A stretch of DNA of 64,000 nt from Thermoleophilia bacterium. GTDB taxonomy: Bacteria; Actinomycetota; Thermoleophilia; Gaiellales; Gaiellaceae. Location of the stretch: positions 62,001 through 126,000 of the forward strand of contig JAHDVS010000002.1 of NCBI GenBank assembly GCA_023382435.1. Reading direction: 5' to 3'. Position numbers and translations under genes: made by a program. The notes beneath the pieces are model-generated. The model was not told the DNA's origin. It saw only the letters and a list, made by a program, of their open reading frames with translations, and searched no databases. Numbering within the stretch: position 1 is the first letter of the stretch; each line of letters begins with the position of its first letter. Positions 51,739 to 59,482 of this stretch are shown in pieces.

Positions 51739-52607
51739 CAGGCCGCCGACGCGGGGTACGACCACCGCTCGCCGCGGAGCTTCGCCAGCAGCCGGTCGCG
51801 AAGGAGGATCGTTTCGGAGACCGTGTCGCAGTCGTTCAGGTGCTCCCAGTCGATCCAGAGGTACTCGAGGCCGATGTCGCCGCCGTATCCGGTCTCCCGC
51901 ATCACGTCGACCATGCGCTCGAAGTCGATCACGCTGTCTCTGAGTGTCGCCTGCATCCGCCCCTTGCGCGCGCCCCGCGCATGGAAGTGGCGCGCATGCG
52001 GCACGAGCGTCTCGATCGCCCCCTGCGCGTACCCCTGGTAGACGAAGTGGCTGTAGTCGAGCGTCAGCTCGAGGTCCGGAGTCTGCTGGCAGAGACGCCT
52101 CGCCTCGTCCGGAGCCTGGGCGATCGATCCGAGGTGGGGCTCGATCGAGAGGCGCAGGCCCGCCGCACGGGTGCGCTCGGCGCGCCAGCCGAGCTCATCG
52201 ACCGAGCGCTGAAACGAGTCTTCGTGGCGCTCGGCTTCCCAGTCGACGCCGGGAAGCATCGTCAGGCCCGGCGCGCCGATCCGGATCGCCAGCTCGAGCA
52301 TGCCCTCGAACAGCATCCTGGAGCGCGCGCGCTCGGCGGCCGCAGGATGGTTGGGGGCCAGCGTCTGGAAGTCGGTCCAGGGGATCACGAACAGATCGGA
52401 GACGGCGAGCTCCCGGCGCTCGAGTCCCTTCGAGATGCGAGCGGCCGCAGCGGGGATGTCGTCGCGCACGGCCTCGGGGCGGATGTGGGAGCGATTGCCC
52501 ATCAGGCACACGTCGACCCCGTCGAGCTCGAGCAGTCTGATCAGGTCGAGGACGCTCTCCCATGGCTCCAGGAGCCGGAACGTGTTGTCCGCGCAGGCCA
52601 GGCGCAT
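51738..52607 (-). CDS. Sugar phosphate isomerase/epimerase-like TIM barrel
   Basis: 289 residues. Likely metal ligands are Glu in [10 protein letters not shown], Asp/His in [12 protein letters not shown], His in [14 protein letters not shown] and Glu in [11 protein letters not shown], a full set. The ATG at 52607 gives [10 protein letters not shown]. It is transcribed toward the LacI gene but separated from it by 250 bases with its own signals, and is divergent from the HDAC-family gene with only 26 bases between starts. Function probably sugar isomerisation or epimerisation; substrate unknown. Confidence 0.84.
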   Translation of the reverse strand: MRLACADNTFRLLEPWESVLDLIRLLELDGVDVCLMGNRSHIRPEAVRDDIPAAAARISKGLERRELAVSDLFVIPWTDFQTLAPNHPAAAERARSRMLFEGMLELAIRIGAPGLTMLPGVDWEAERHEDSFQRSVDELGWRAERTRAAGLRLSIEPHLGSIAQAPDEARRLCQQTPDLELTLDYSHFVYQGYAQGAIETLVPHARHFHARGARKGRMQATLRDSVIDFERMVDVMRETGYGGDIGLEYLWIDWEHLNDCDTVSETILLRDRLLAKLRGERWSYPASAA

Positions 52608-52614
52608 CCGCGCG

Positions 52615-52620
52615 TAGGCT
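52615..52620 (+). promoter_or_regulatory. TAGGCT -10 box before the HDAC-family gene
   Basis: TAGGCT lies 13 bases before the GTG at 52634. The same hexamer precedes the next two genes (53517, 54113). No good -35 box is seen at 17 bases. Confidence 0.4.
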
Positions 52621-52633
52621 ACCCGCTCACGGC

Positions 52634-53491
52634 GTGCTGCTCGTCTCCCACCCCGACTTCGCCCGCTTGCACCCGACCGGGGAGCACCCCGAGTCGCCGG
52701 AGCGGATCGCGTCCCTGCACTCGGTCTTCCCGGACTTCGCAACCGCCGCTCCGGCATCGGTCGAGCAGGTGGCGGCGTGCCACGAGCGCGACTACGTGGA
52801 GATCGTCCGGACGATCTCCGAGAGCGGCCGGACGGTGCGGCTCGACCCCGATACGGTTTGCACGCCCTCGTCGTTTCGACTCGCGCTGCGAGCGGCCGGA
52901 GCCGCGATCGAGGCAGCCGAGCGCGGCGGGTTCGCGCTGGCTCGCCCACCGGGCCACCACGCCCTGCCCGATCGTGCGATGGGCTTCTGCCTCTTCAACA
53001 ACGTGGCGGTGGCAGCCCGCCACGCGCAGCGGGAGCTCGGGCTGGCCCGCATCGCGATCCTCGATTGGGACGTCCACCACGGCAACGGGACGGAGGAGAT
53101 CTTCCGCGACGACCCTGCCGTGCTATTCGTCTCGCTGCACCGCTGGCCCTACTACCCCGGCACGGGCGGGCCGGACGACCAGGGAGAGACAACCGTGAAC
53201 GTCCCGCTCGGCGCGGGCTCGGGCGACGAGGCGTATGTCGAGGCGATGGAGCGGGTGGCCGAGCCGGCGATCCGCGGGTTTGCTCCCGACCTCCTGCTGA
53301 TCTCGGCCGGCTACGACGCGGCGGAGGGTGACCCGCTGGGCGGGATGTGCGTCACGGCCGCCGGCTATCGCGAGCTCGCGCGCAGGGCGCGCGGGCTGTG
53401 CGATCGGGTGGCCTGCGTGCTCGAGGGCGGCTACGACGTCACGACCCTCCCCGGGCTCGTCGGTGCGACCCTGGACGGGCTCGGCGATTGA
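52634..53491 (+). CDS. Histone deacetylase-family amidohydrolase (AcuC/APAH-like)
   Basis: 285 residues from GTG 52634. All class-I-type motifs are present: LARPPGHHA (catalytic His pair), [22 protein letters not shown] and SAGYDA with the zinc ligands, and LEGGYD. Bacterial members remove acetyl groups from polyamines, acetoin-utilisation proteins (acetyl-CoA synthetase) or small amides. It is followed after 37 bases by a thioredoxin-like gene and then a trimethylamine-dehydrogenase homologue on the same strand, which makes an amine-related substrate (N-acetyl amine) worth considering. Confidence 0.88.
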   Translation: MLLVSHPDFARLHPTGEHPESPERIASLHSVFPDFATAAPASVEQVAACHERDYVEIVRTISESGRTVRLDPDTVCTPSSFRLALRAAGAAIEAAERGGFALARPPGHHALPDRAMGFCLFNNVAVAARHAQRELGLARIAILDWDVHHGNGTEEIFRDDPAVLFVSLHRWPYYPGTGGPDDQGETTVNVPLGAGSGDEAYVEAMERVAEPAIRGFAPDLLLISAGYDAAEGDPLGGMCVTAAGYRELARRARGLCDRVACVLEGGYDVTTLPGLVGATLDGLGD

Positions 53492-53516
53492 GCCCGTGCG
53501 GCCCGCGCGAAGCGGC

Positions 53517-53522
53517 TAGGCT
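53517..53522 (+). promoter_or_regulatory. TAGGCT -10 box before the thioredoxin-like gene
   Basis: TAGGCT ends 6 bases before the GTG at 53529, spacing that predicts a leaderless transcript beginning at the start codon. No ribosome site is present. Confidence 0.45.
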
Positions 53523-53528
53523 TGGCCC

Positions 53529-54101
53529 GTGACCGCGCTCGACGCGACCGAGGTGACGTTCGGCGACACGGTCCTCGCGCGTTCCCACGAGCTGCCCGTC
53601 GTCGTCGATTTCTGGGCCGGCTGGTGTGAGCCGTGCAAGGCGCTCGCCCCGGTCCTGGAACAGGCCGTCGAGGCGCGTGGCGGACAGATCGAGCTCGTCA
53701 AGGTGGACGTGGACGCGAACCCCGGGCTCGCGCAGGCGTACGGGATCCGCGGCATCCCGGCAGTGAAGGCCTTCCGCGACGGCCAGGTGGCCTCGGAGTT
53801 CGTCGGCGCCCAGTCGCCGCAGTCCGTGGAGACGTTCCTCGACTCGCTGCTCGGGCCGAGCGCGGGCGAGCGGCTGCTCGAGGAGCTGGCGGCGAGCGGC
53901 GAGTTTCCCGAGATCCTGGGCCCGCTCGCCGAAGGCGACCACGAGCGCGTGCTCGAGTGGCTCCTCGGCCGAGTCGACGACGCCGACGCGACCGGTAGAG
54001 ACCGGATCCGCGAGGTGATGGTGGCCGTGTTCGAGGAGCTGGGGCACGATCACCCCCTGTCGGCGAGCTACCGCCGGCGCCTCGCGAGCACGCTTTACTG
54101 A
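53529..54101 (+). CDS. Thioredoxin-domain protein (CnoX/trxA-like, short)
   Basis: 190 residues. A thioredoxin domain (residues 1-110) with active site WAGWCEPCK, where the usual WCGPC has Glu for Gly, and the cis-Pro loop GIRGIPAVKAF. The C-terminal 75 residues are helical and resemble the tetratricopeptide part of CnoX co-chaperones, but shorter. It may act as a redox chaperone or thiol reductase in the cytoplasm. GTG start supported by the TAGGCT box 6 bases upstream. Confidence 0.85.
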   Translation: MTALDATEVTFGDTVLARSHELPVVVDFWAGWCEPCKALAPVLEQAVEARGGQIELVKVDVDANPGLAQAYGIRGIPAVKAFRDGQVASEFVGAQSPQSVETFLDSLLGPSAGERLLEELAASGEFPEILGPLAEGDHERVLEWLLGRVDDADATGRDRIREVMVAVFEELGHDHPLSASYRRRLASTLY

Positions 54102-54112
54102 TCCCGCCGCGG

Positions 54113-54118
54113 TAGGCT
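54113..54118 (+). promoter_or_regulatory. TAGGCT -10 box before the TMADH-like gene
   Basis: TAGGCT ends 5 bases before the ATC at 54124 that starts the conserved reading frame. The layout matches that of the preceding thioredoxin-like gene and supports a leaderless message. Confidence 0.4.
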
Positions 54119-54123
54119 GGCGC

Positions 54124-56211
54124 ATCGCGCGCGAGCCCCGCCACGACATCCTCTTCGAGCCGGTCGCGATCGGCCCCAAGACGCTGCGGAATCGCTTCTA
54201 CCAGGTGCCGCACTGCACCGGCTTCGGCGTCGACAAGCCCCACTCGCAGGTCGCGCACCGCGCCGTCAAGGCGGAAGGCGGCTGGGCGGCCATCTGCACC
54301 GAGTACTGCGCGGTCAGCCCCGACTCGGACGACGCACCCTACGTGTCGACCCGGCTCTGGGACGACGACGACCTGCGAGCGCTGGCGCGGGTTGCGGACG
54401 CGGCGCACGAGCACGGCGCCCTCGCCGGGATCGAGCTCTGGCACGGCGGTGTTCATGCGGAGGGTCGCGAATCCCGCTGGCCGCTCGTCGCGCCCTCCCA
54501 GCGCGCCACCGCGTACGCGCCACACGCGGTCCCGAAGGCGCTCGAGCTGGCGGACATCCGCCGCATCCAGACGGACTGGGCGGCGGCGGCCGCGCGGGCG
54601 CGCACGGCGGGCTTCGACATCGTCTACGTGTACGGCGGCCACTCCTACCTGCCGCTCCAGTTCCTCTCCCCCGCCCTGAACCGTCGCACCGACGGCTACG
54701 GCGGCTCGCTTCGAAACCGCGCCCGGTTCTGGCTCGAGACGATCGAGCTCGTACGGGATGCCGTCGGCAGCGACTGCGCGGTCGCCGTGCGGCTGTCGGT
54801 GGAGGCGTTGCATCAGGACGGCGTGGCGCTCGAGGAGGGGCTCGCGTTCATCGACCTCGCCGACCCCCTCGTCGACCTATGGGACGTGATCGTCGGCAGC
54901 ATCGCCGGGCCCGGACGGGTCGACGCGGGCCCCTCCCGGTTCTTCCCGGAGGGCTACCAGCTCGAGTGGACGCGCGCCGCCCGCCAGCGAACCCGCAAGC
55001 CGGTCATCGGCGTCGGCCGCTTCACGAGCCCCGACGCGATGGCCGAGGCGGTCCGCACAGGCGCGCTCGACCTGATCGGCGCGGCCCGGCCGTCGATCGC
55101 GGACCCCTTCCTGCCGCGGAAGATCGAGGAGGGTCGCTACGTCGAGATCCGCGAGTGCATCGGCTGCAACCAGTGCTACGCGCGGGCCAATTACGGCCGC
55201 CACCTCGGCTGCACCCAGAACCCGACCGCCGGCGAGGAGCATCGCCGAGGGTGGCATCCGGAGCGTGTACCGCCGGCGGCCGACGGCGCGGTCGACGCAC
55301 TCGTCGTCGGCGCCGGCCCGGCCGGCCTCGAGTGCGCCCTCGTGCTCGCGCAGCGGGGGCTCCGGCGCGTCCACGTCGTCGATGCCGGGGACGAGCCGGG
55401 AGGCCACTTCCGCTGGCTGACGCGCCTGCCCGGGCTCGGCGAGTGGGCGCGCGTCGTCGGCTGGCGCCGGATCCAGCTCGAGCGCATGCGCAACGTGGAG
55501 CTGCTCGCGGGTGTCAGCCTCGACGTCGAAGGCGTGCTCCAGTACGGCGCCGACGTGGTCGTGTGCGCGACCGGCGCCCGCTGGTCGCCGGACGGCGTGA
55601 ACGCGCTCACGCACGAGCCGATCCCCGGGGCCGGCGCGGGGCTTCCGAACATCTTCACGCCGGAGCAGGTGATGCTCGAGTCCCGGCGACCGGACGGGGA
55701 GCGGGTGATCGTGTACGACGGCGAGGGCTACGTGACCGCCGCGGGAATTGCCGAGCTGCTCGCGAGCGAGGGGTACACGGTCGAGCTCGTCACGTTCCTC
55801 GAGCGGATCGCACCGGTCTGCGACGAGACGCTCGAGGGACTCCGCTTGCGCCGCCGCCTCCACGACGTCGGCGTCGCGATGCGCCCCGCAACCACGCTCA
55901 CCGCGATCCACGCGGATCACGTGAGCGCGGAGACGGAGCACGGGGAGCCGCTCGAGCTGCCCGCGAGCGCCGTCGTCCTCTGCACGCAGCGGCTCTCCGC
56001 TGACACCCTCTACCGCGAGCTCGCGGCCGATCCGGCGGCTCTGGCCGAGCACGCGATCCAGGCGCTGCACCGGATCGGCGACTGCGTGTGCCCCCGCACC
56101 GCCGCGGACGCGATCTTCGACGCCCACCGCCTCGCCCGCGAGCTCGACTCGCCGGACCCGGCGACGCCGCTGCCCCACCGGCGCGAGCGCCTGGTCGTCA
56201 CGGATCCCTGA
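54124..56211 (+). CDS. Trimethylamine/dimethylamine dehydrogenase-like flavoprotein
   Basis: About 695 residues with the full plan of Methylophilus trimethylamine dehydrogenase: an N-terminal FMN TIM barrel (AREPRHDILFEP, GPKTLRNRFYQVPHC), a 4Fe-4S site (CIGCNQC and GCTQN) and C-terminal ADP/FAD-like domains (VVGAGPAGLECALVL). The Cys in VPHC matches Cys30 that binds FMN covalently. Aromatic-bowl residues are also kept: Tyr in CTEYC, Trp in YQLEWTRA and Trp in HRRGWHPE. Oxidative N-demethylation of a methylamine to formaldehyde, with electrons to ETF, is therefore likely. The first ATG/GTG in frame is GTG 54205, too late; homology begins at ATC 54124, preceded by TAGGCT. Confidence 0.85.
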   Translation: MAREPRHDILFEPVAIGPKTLRNRFYQVPHCTGFGVDKPHSQVAHRAVKAEGGWAAICTEYCAVSPDSDDAPYVSTRLWDDDDLRALARVADAAHEHGALAGIELWHGGVHAEGRESRWPLVAPSQRATAYAPHAVPKALELADIRRIQTDWAAAAARARTAGFDIVYVYGGHSYLPLQFLSPALNRRTDGYGGSLRNRARFWLETIELVRDAVGSDCAVAVRLSVEALHQDGVALEEGLAFIDLADPLVDLWDVIVGSIAGPGRVDAGPSRFFPEGYQLEWTRAARQRTRKPVIGVGRFTSPDAMAEAVRTGALDLIGAARPSIADPFLPRKIEEGRYVEIRECIGCNQCYARANYGRHLGCTQNPTAGEEHRRGWHPERVPPAADGAVDALVVGAGPAGLECALVLAQRGLRRVHVVDAGDEPGGHFRWLTRLPGLGEWARVVGWRRIQLERMRNVELLAGVSLDVEGVLQYGADVVVCATGARWSPDGVNALTHEPIPGAGAGLPNIFTPEQVMLESRRPDGERVIVYDGEGYVTAAGIAELLASEGYTVELVTFLERIAPVCDETLEGLRLRRRLHDVGVAMRPATTLTAIHADHVSAETEHGEPLELPASAVVLCTQRLSADTLYRELAADPAALAEHAIQALHRIGDCVCPRTAADAIFDAHRLARELDSPDPATPLPHRRERLVVTDP

Positions 56212-56337
56212 CGGATCCGGCGCACTTCCGTCACGGATCTGGCCGAAAAGGCCGATGCCGACGCGCCCGCGCGGGCGTACAGTGACACGAGGACGCGATA
56301 GCCCGCGCCCGCCGCGCCGGAAGGAGGTGAACGATGG

Positions 56338-56874
56338 ATGCGAACGCGAACACGAATGCTCGTCGCTCTCGCCGGTGCGACGCTGGCGGCGGCGCTCCTG
56401 ACGGGAACGAGCATGGCAGGCACCTCCGGCTCGGCGAGCTCGTACCGGGCGACGGTCACAGACCTGGACGCGAGTGGCGTGCCGCTCGGCCCGCCCCGGC
56501 CGGCCCGATCGTTCGAGCGCTCGCTCCAGGCCTCGGGCTGCCGCGACGTCGACATCTACAAGGAGGCGAAGAGCTTCCTCTTCCGGGTGACCGTCTACCG
56601 GTGGCACCACACGAAGCGCTGGTGCTGGTCGAACGGGAAGATCACGACGGTGGTCACGTCGGCCTACGCGACGAACGTCGATCCGAACTGGTACTACAGG
56701 GGGATCGCCGCGAGCGCGAGTTACTTCTACAACTCGAACACCGCCCACTACTCGTTCCGGCAGGCGCGGATGGAGAACTGCGTGCTGAAGTTCGGCTGCG
56801 TCGGCAGCGAGTACCCCTGGGTGAAGATCTGGGCGTTCGGTGATGGCAGCTACCGCTGGGAAAGGGGGACGTGA
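56338..56874 (+). CDS. Small secreted protein, function unknown
   Basis: 178 residues. A Sec signal peptide is clear (RTRTRMLVALAGATLAAALL, then a likely cut after GTSMAG). The mature part has four Cys (GCRD, WCWSN, ENCVL, FGCVG), which could form two disulfides, and is rich in Tyr, Trp and Ser (NWYYRGIAASASYFYNS). I recognise no family. The ribosome site AGGAGGTGA is 7 bases from ATG 56338, better than ATG 56334 in another frame. Upstream, TACAGT at 56278-56283 may be a -10 box. The next gene encodes a small membrane protein 1 base on. Confidence 0.75.
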   Translation: MRTRTRMLVALAGATLAAALLTGTSMAGTSGSASSYRATVTDLDASGVPLGPPRPARSFERSLQASGCRDVDIYKEAKSFLFRVTVYRWHHTKRWCWSNGKITTVVTSAYATNVDPNWYYRGIAASASYFYNSNTAHYSFRQARMENCVLKFGCVGSEYPWVKIWAFGDGSYRWERGT

Positions 56875-56875
56875 G

Positions 56876-57040
56876 ATGACCGAAGCACCGGCGAGCGTCG
56901 CGATCCAGGTGCTCAACCTGATCGGGCGCTTCCTCTACCGGCTCGTGCTCGCCGTCGTGATCGTGTGGCTGCTGGGGCTGATCGTCGGCCTCTTCGTCGG
57001 GGAAGGCCCCGGCGGAGGCGTGATCGAGATCACCCCGTGA
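56876..57040 (+). CDS. Small single-pass membrane protein, function unknown
   Basis: 54 residues with one strong membrane helix (LVLAVVIVWLLGLIVGLFV) after a short amphipathic start and a glycine-rich tail. ATG 56876 is preceded by AAAGGGGG. The gene follows the secreted protein with almost no gap, so the two are probably co-expressed. No homologue is recognised. A perfect hairpin at 57050-57074 ends the unit. Confidence 0.65.
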   Translation: MTEAPASVAIQVLNLIGRFLYRLVLAVVIVWLLGLIVGLFVGEGPGGGVIEITP

Positions 57041-57049
57041 GCCTCCCCT

Positions 57050-57074
57050 GAGGGCCGCAGCCCGCGCGGCCCTC
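57050..57074. terminator. Strong bidirectional terminator-like hairpin
   Basis: GAGGGCCGC (57050-57058) and GCGGCCCTC (57066-57074) form a perfect 9-base-pair stem with a 7-base loop between two convergent genes. It has no T-tract, but position and stability fit a terminator. Confidence 0.6.
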
Positions 57075-57092
57075 CCCTCCCCGCGCTGGAAG

Positions 57093-57920
57093 CTAGATGT
57101 CCGCCGGGTAGGAACCGAAGACGACGAGTTGACGGGTGAGTGCGGTCATCTCGGCCAGGGTCTCTGAGACCACGCGGTCGAGGGGATGGCCGGCGAGCAC
57201 CGCGTCGAACCGGTAGCGCCACGGGGTCTGCGGAATCGGGCGTGACACCAGCTGCACGAGGTCGAGGCTGTGGCGCGCAAACGGCTCGAGAGCGCGGTGG
57301 AGCGCGCCCGGGCGGTGGTCGGTGACGAATGAGAACGCGGTGCGCCATGCGCCCTCGTCGCGGTCGAGCCTGACGTACGGGGCGATCGCCACGAACCGCG
57401 TGTAGGCCTCGGGGTGGTCGCCGACGTCGCTCGCGAGCACGCGGAGCCCGTACATCTCCGCGGCGCGCTCGCTCGCGATCGCGACCTCGGAGGGGTCGCC
57501 GGCTCGGGCGACCTGGGCCGCCGCGTCCGACGTGGTCGGCGTGGCGATAGCGGTCGCCCACGGCATCGACCCGAGCAGGGATCTGCACTGGTCGAGGGCC
57601 ATCGGATGGGAGCGGACGACCCGCACCTGCTCGAGCGCCACCTCCTCGGCGCCGAGCAGGAGATGGCGGATCGGCAGCACGGTCTCGCGGGCGATCGAGA
57701 GCGACGAGGTGTAGAGGAGATCGTGGGTCTCCGCGACCGGGCCGACCAGCGAGCTCTCGATCGGGAGCACCCCGAAGTCCGCGTCGCCGAGAATCGCCGC
57801 CTCGACGACCGCCGCGAACGTCGGCAGGGCAACCAGCCGGGCGTCTCCGGGAAACAGCCGGTCGGCAGCGACGGCCGCATGCGTCCCGTCGGGCCCGGGA
57901 TATGCAACCTGGACGGGCAT
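57093..57920 (-). CDS. pheA: Prephenate dehydratase
   Basis: 275 residues. The catalytic domain shows AYPGPDGTHAAVAA, FGVLPIESSLVG (PIENS normally; here Ser for Asn), the SHPMALDQCRSLL region and the catalytic YTRFVAI. The C-terminal ACT domain has GALHRALEPFARHSLDLVQL followed by VSRPIPQTPWRYRF, a weakened form of the ESRP motif that binds phenylalanine, so feedback control may be altered. It converts prephenate to phenylpyruvate for phenylalanine synthesis. It lies 42 bases after the ispH gene on the same strand and may be carried by the hopanoid transcript. Confidence 0.88.
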   Translation of the reverse strand: MPVQVAYPGPDGTHAAVAADRLFPGDARLVALPTFAAVVEAAILGDADFGVLPIESSLVGPVAETHDLLYTSSLSIARETVLPIRHLLLGAEEVALEQVRVVRSHPMALDQCRSLLGSMPWATAIATPTTSDAAAQVARAGDPSEVAIASERAAEMYGLRVLASDVGDHPEAYTRFVAIAPYVRLDRDEGAWRTAFSFVTDHRPGALHRALEPFARHSLDLVQLVSRPIPQTPWRYRFDAVLAGHPLDRVVSETLAEMTALTRQLVVFGSYPADI

Positions 57921-57962
57921 CCGCTCAACGGTAGCGCAGGGGCTGACGAGGAGTCGCCCCCG

Positions 57963-58889
57963 CTAGCGCAGCTCGGCCGGGAGACGGAAGTACACATCCT
58001 CCCGGGTCAGCTCGACCTCGACCCGCTCGGCGAAGCCCAGCTCGGCGAGCCGGTCGGCGACACGATTGACGAGCAGGTCGGGCGACGAGGCGCCGGCCGT
58101 GAGACCCACGGTCTCGTGCCCCACGAGCCAGGCCGGATCGAGGTCCGACTCGTCGTCCACGAGGTAGGCGTCGGCGCCGCATGTGCGCGCCACCTCGACC
58201 AGCCGGTTCGCGTTCGAGCTCGTCGTCGAGCCGACGACCAGGACGAGAGTAGCCTGCTCGCAGATCTTCTTCACGGCGTCCTGGCGGTTCTGGGTCGCGT
58301 AGCAGATGTCGGCGGACGGCGGGCCGACCAGGTCGGGGAAGCGGTCGCGCAACGCATCGACGACGTCCGCGGTGTCATCCACCGACAGCGTCGTCTGCGT
58401 CAGGTACGCGACGCCCTGGTCGCCGTCCAGCTCGAGGCGCTCCGCCTCGCCGGCGGTCTCGACGAGCACGATCGCGTCCGGCGCCTCGCCCATCGTGCCC
58501 ACGACCTCCTCGTGGCCCGCGTGCCCGACGAGGGCGATCTTCAGGCCCCGCGCAGCGTAGCGCCTGGCCTCGGCATGCACCTTCGAGACGAGCGGGCAGG
58601 TCGCGTCGATCACTTTCAGGTCGCGCTCGGCGCACTTGCGGTACACCTGCGGGGCCACCCCGTGCGCCGAGAGAACGACGAGCGCCCCCTCGGGCACCTC
58701 CTGCTCGGACTCGACGAAGATCGCGCCTCTCGCCTCGAGATCGCGCACGACGTGGACGTTGTGGACGATCTGGTGGCGCACGTAGACCGGAGGGCCGTGC
58801 GTCTCGAGCAGCGTCTCGACGATGTCGATCGCGCGGACGACACCCGCGCAGAAGCTCCGGGGAGCGGCGACGAGGACGCGCTTGCTCAC
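57963..58889 (-). CDS. ispH: 4-hydroxy-3-methylbut-2-enyl diphosphate reductase
   Basis: 308 residues. The three cluster Cys of IspH are present (APRSFCAGVVRAI, DATCPLVSKVH, DICYATQNRQ), with the substrate His in LSAHGVAP and HAGHEEVVG, and TTSSNANRL. It makes IPP and DMAPP in the last step of the MEP pathway, supplying the hopanoid enzymes encoded upstream. The GTG start at 58889 overlaps the nucleosidase-like gene stop by GTGA. Length is normal. Confidence 0.95.
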   Translation of the reverse strand: MSKRVLVAAPRSFCAGVVRAIDIVETLLETHGPPVYVRHQIVHNVHVVRDLEARGAIFVESEQEVPEGALVVLSAHGVAPQVYRKCAERDLKVIDATCPLVSKVHAEARRYAARGLKIALVGHAGHEEVVGTMGEAPDAIVLVETAGEAERLELDGDQGVAYLTQTTLSVDDTADVVDALRDRFPDLVGPPSADICYATQNRQDAVKKICEQATLVLVVGSTTSSNANRLVEVARTCGADAYLVDDESDLDPAWLVGHETVGLTAGASSPDLLVNRVADRLAELGFAERVEVELTREDVYFRLPAELR

Positions 58890-59482
58890 GCCGAGCCCGC
58901 CCGCACGAGCGCGCCCGCGGCGCGCTCGAGCGCCGTGAGCCCCAGACGCGCGTTTCTCGCGGCACGCAGAGCGCGCCGCGGCTCGCGCAGGAACGCAGCC
59001 GCCACGACGGCCCAGGCGGTACCCCCGCCAGGGGTCGCCGCCCCGCCCAGCCGGCCGACGGGCTCGTCGGGGGTATCGGAGATCGCACGGACGACGCCGG
59101 CGAGCCGCCCGCTGGCCGCGAGCGGGCCGCTCTCCATGTCGACGGCGACCGCGCCGGTGCGCGCGGCCAGGCTGGCGCGCTCGTCCGCCGTGTCCACGAT
59201 CCGCTGCACGGCGCACACGACCGCGGCCGCGGCGTCGGGAACAGGGAGTGGCTCGCCCTCCCAGAGCAGCCCGCCCCGCTCGTCGACCACCTTCGTGGCG
59301 GTGACGAGCGCCCCGGGGCTGTAGCCGGGCACCAGGGCACCGGCCAGCCCGAAACTCGCCAGGGGCCCGTCAGGTAGCGGCAGCGAGGCGCCGAGCCCCA
59401 CACGTGCGGCGCATGCGCCTGCCGCCCGGGCAGCCCTCTCCTCGACCGCGAGCGCGCAGGCGAGCGTCAACGAAGCGTCCAC
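58886..59482 (-). CDS. hpnG: Hopanoid-associated nucleoside phosphorylase (HpnG-like)
   Basis: 198 residues, a short member of the nucleoside phosphorylase/MTA-SAH nucleosidase fold. The active-site VAVDMESGPLAA motif is clear, followed by VVRAISDTPDEP. Next to HpnH it most likely removes adenine from adenosylhopane, giving ribosylhopane or its phosphate for bacteriohopanetetrol. GTG start at 59482, which overlaps the end of the radical SAM gene by 16 bases. The symbol rests on context plus the DMES motif. Confidence 0.75.
   Translation of the reverse strand: MDASLTLACALAVEERAARAAGACAARVGLGASLPLPDGPLASFGLAGALVPGYSPGALVTATKVVDERGGLLWEGEPLPVPDAAAAVVCAVQRIVDTADERASLAARTGAVAVDMESGPLAASGRLAGVVRAISDTPDEPVGRLGGAATPGGGTAWAVVAAAFLREPRRALRAARNARLGLTALERAAGALVRAGSA

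Noticed and set aside
52634-53491. Eukaryotic-type histone deacetylase acquired by transfer.
   Set aside because: Such amidohydrolases are common in bacteria, and base composition matches the neighbours.
56195-56245. Three close copies of CACGGATC/GACGGATC around the end of the TMADH-like gene.
   Set aside because: Too short and partly coding; no symmetric arrangement or promoter relation that would support a site.
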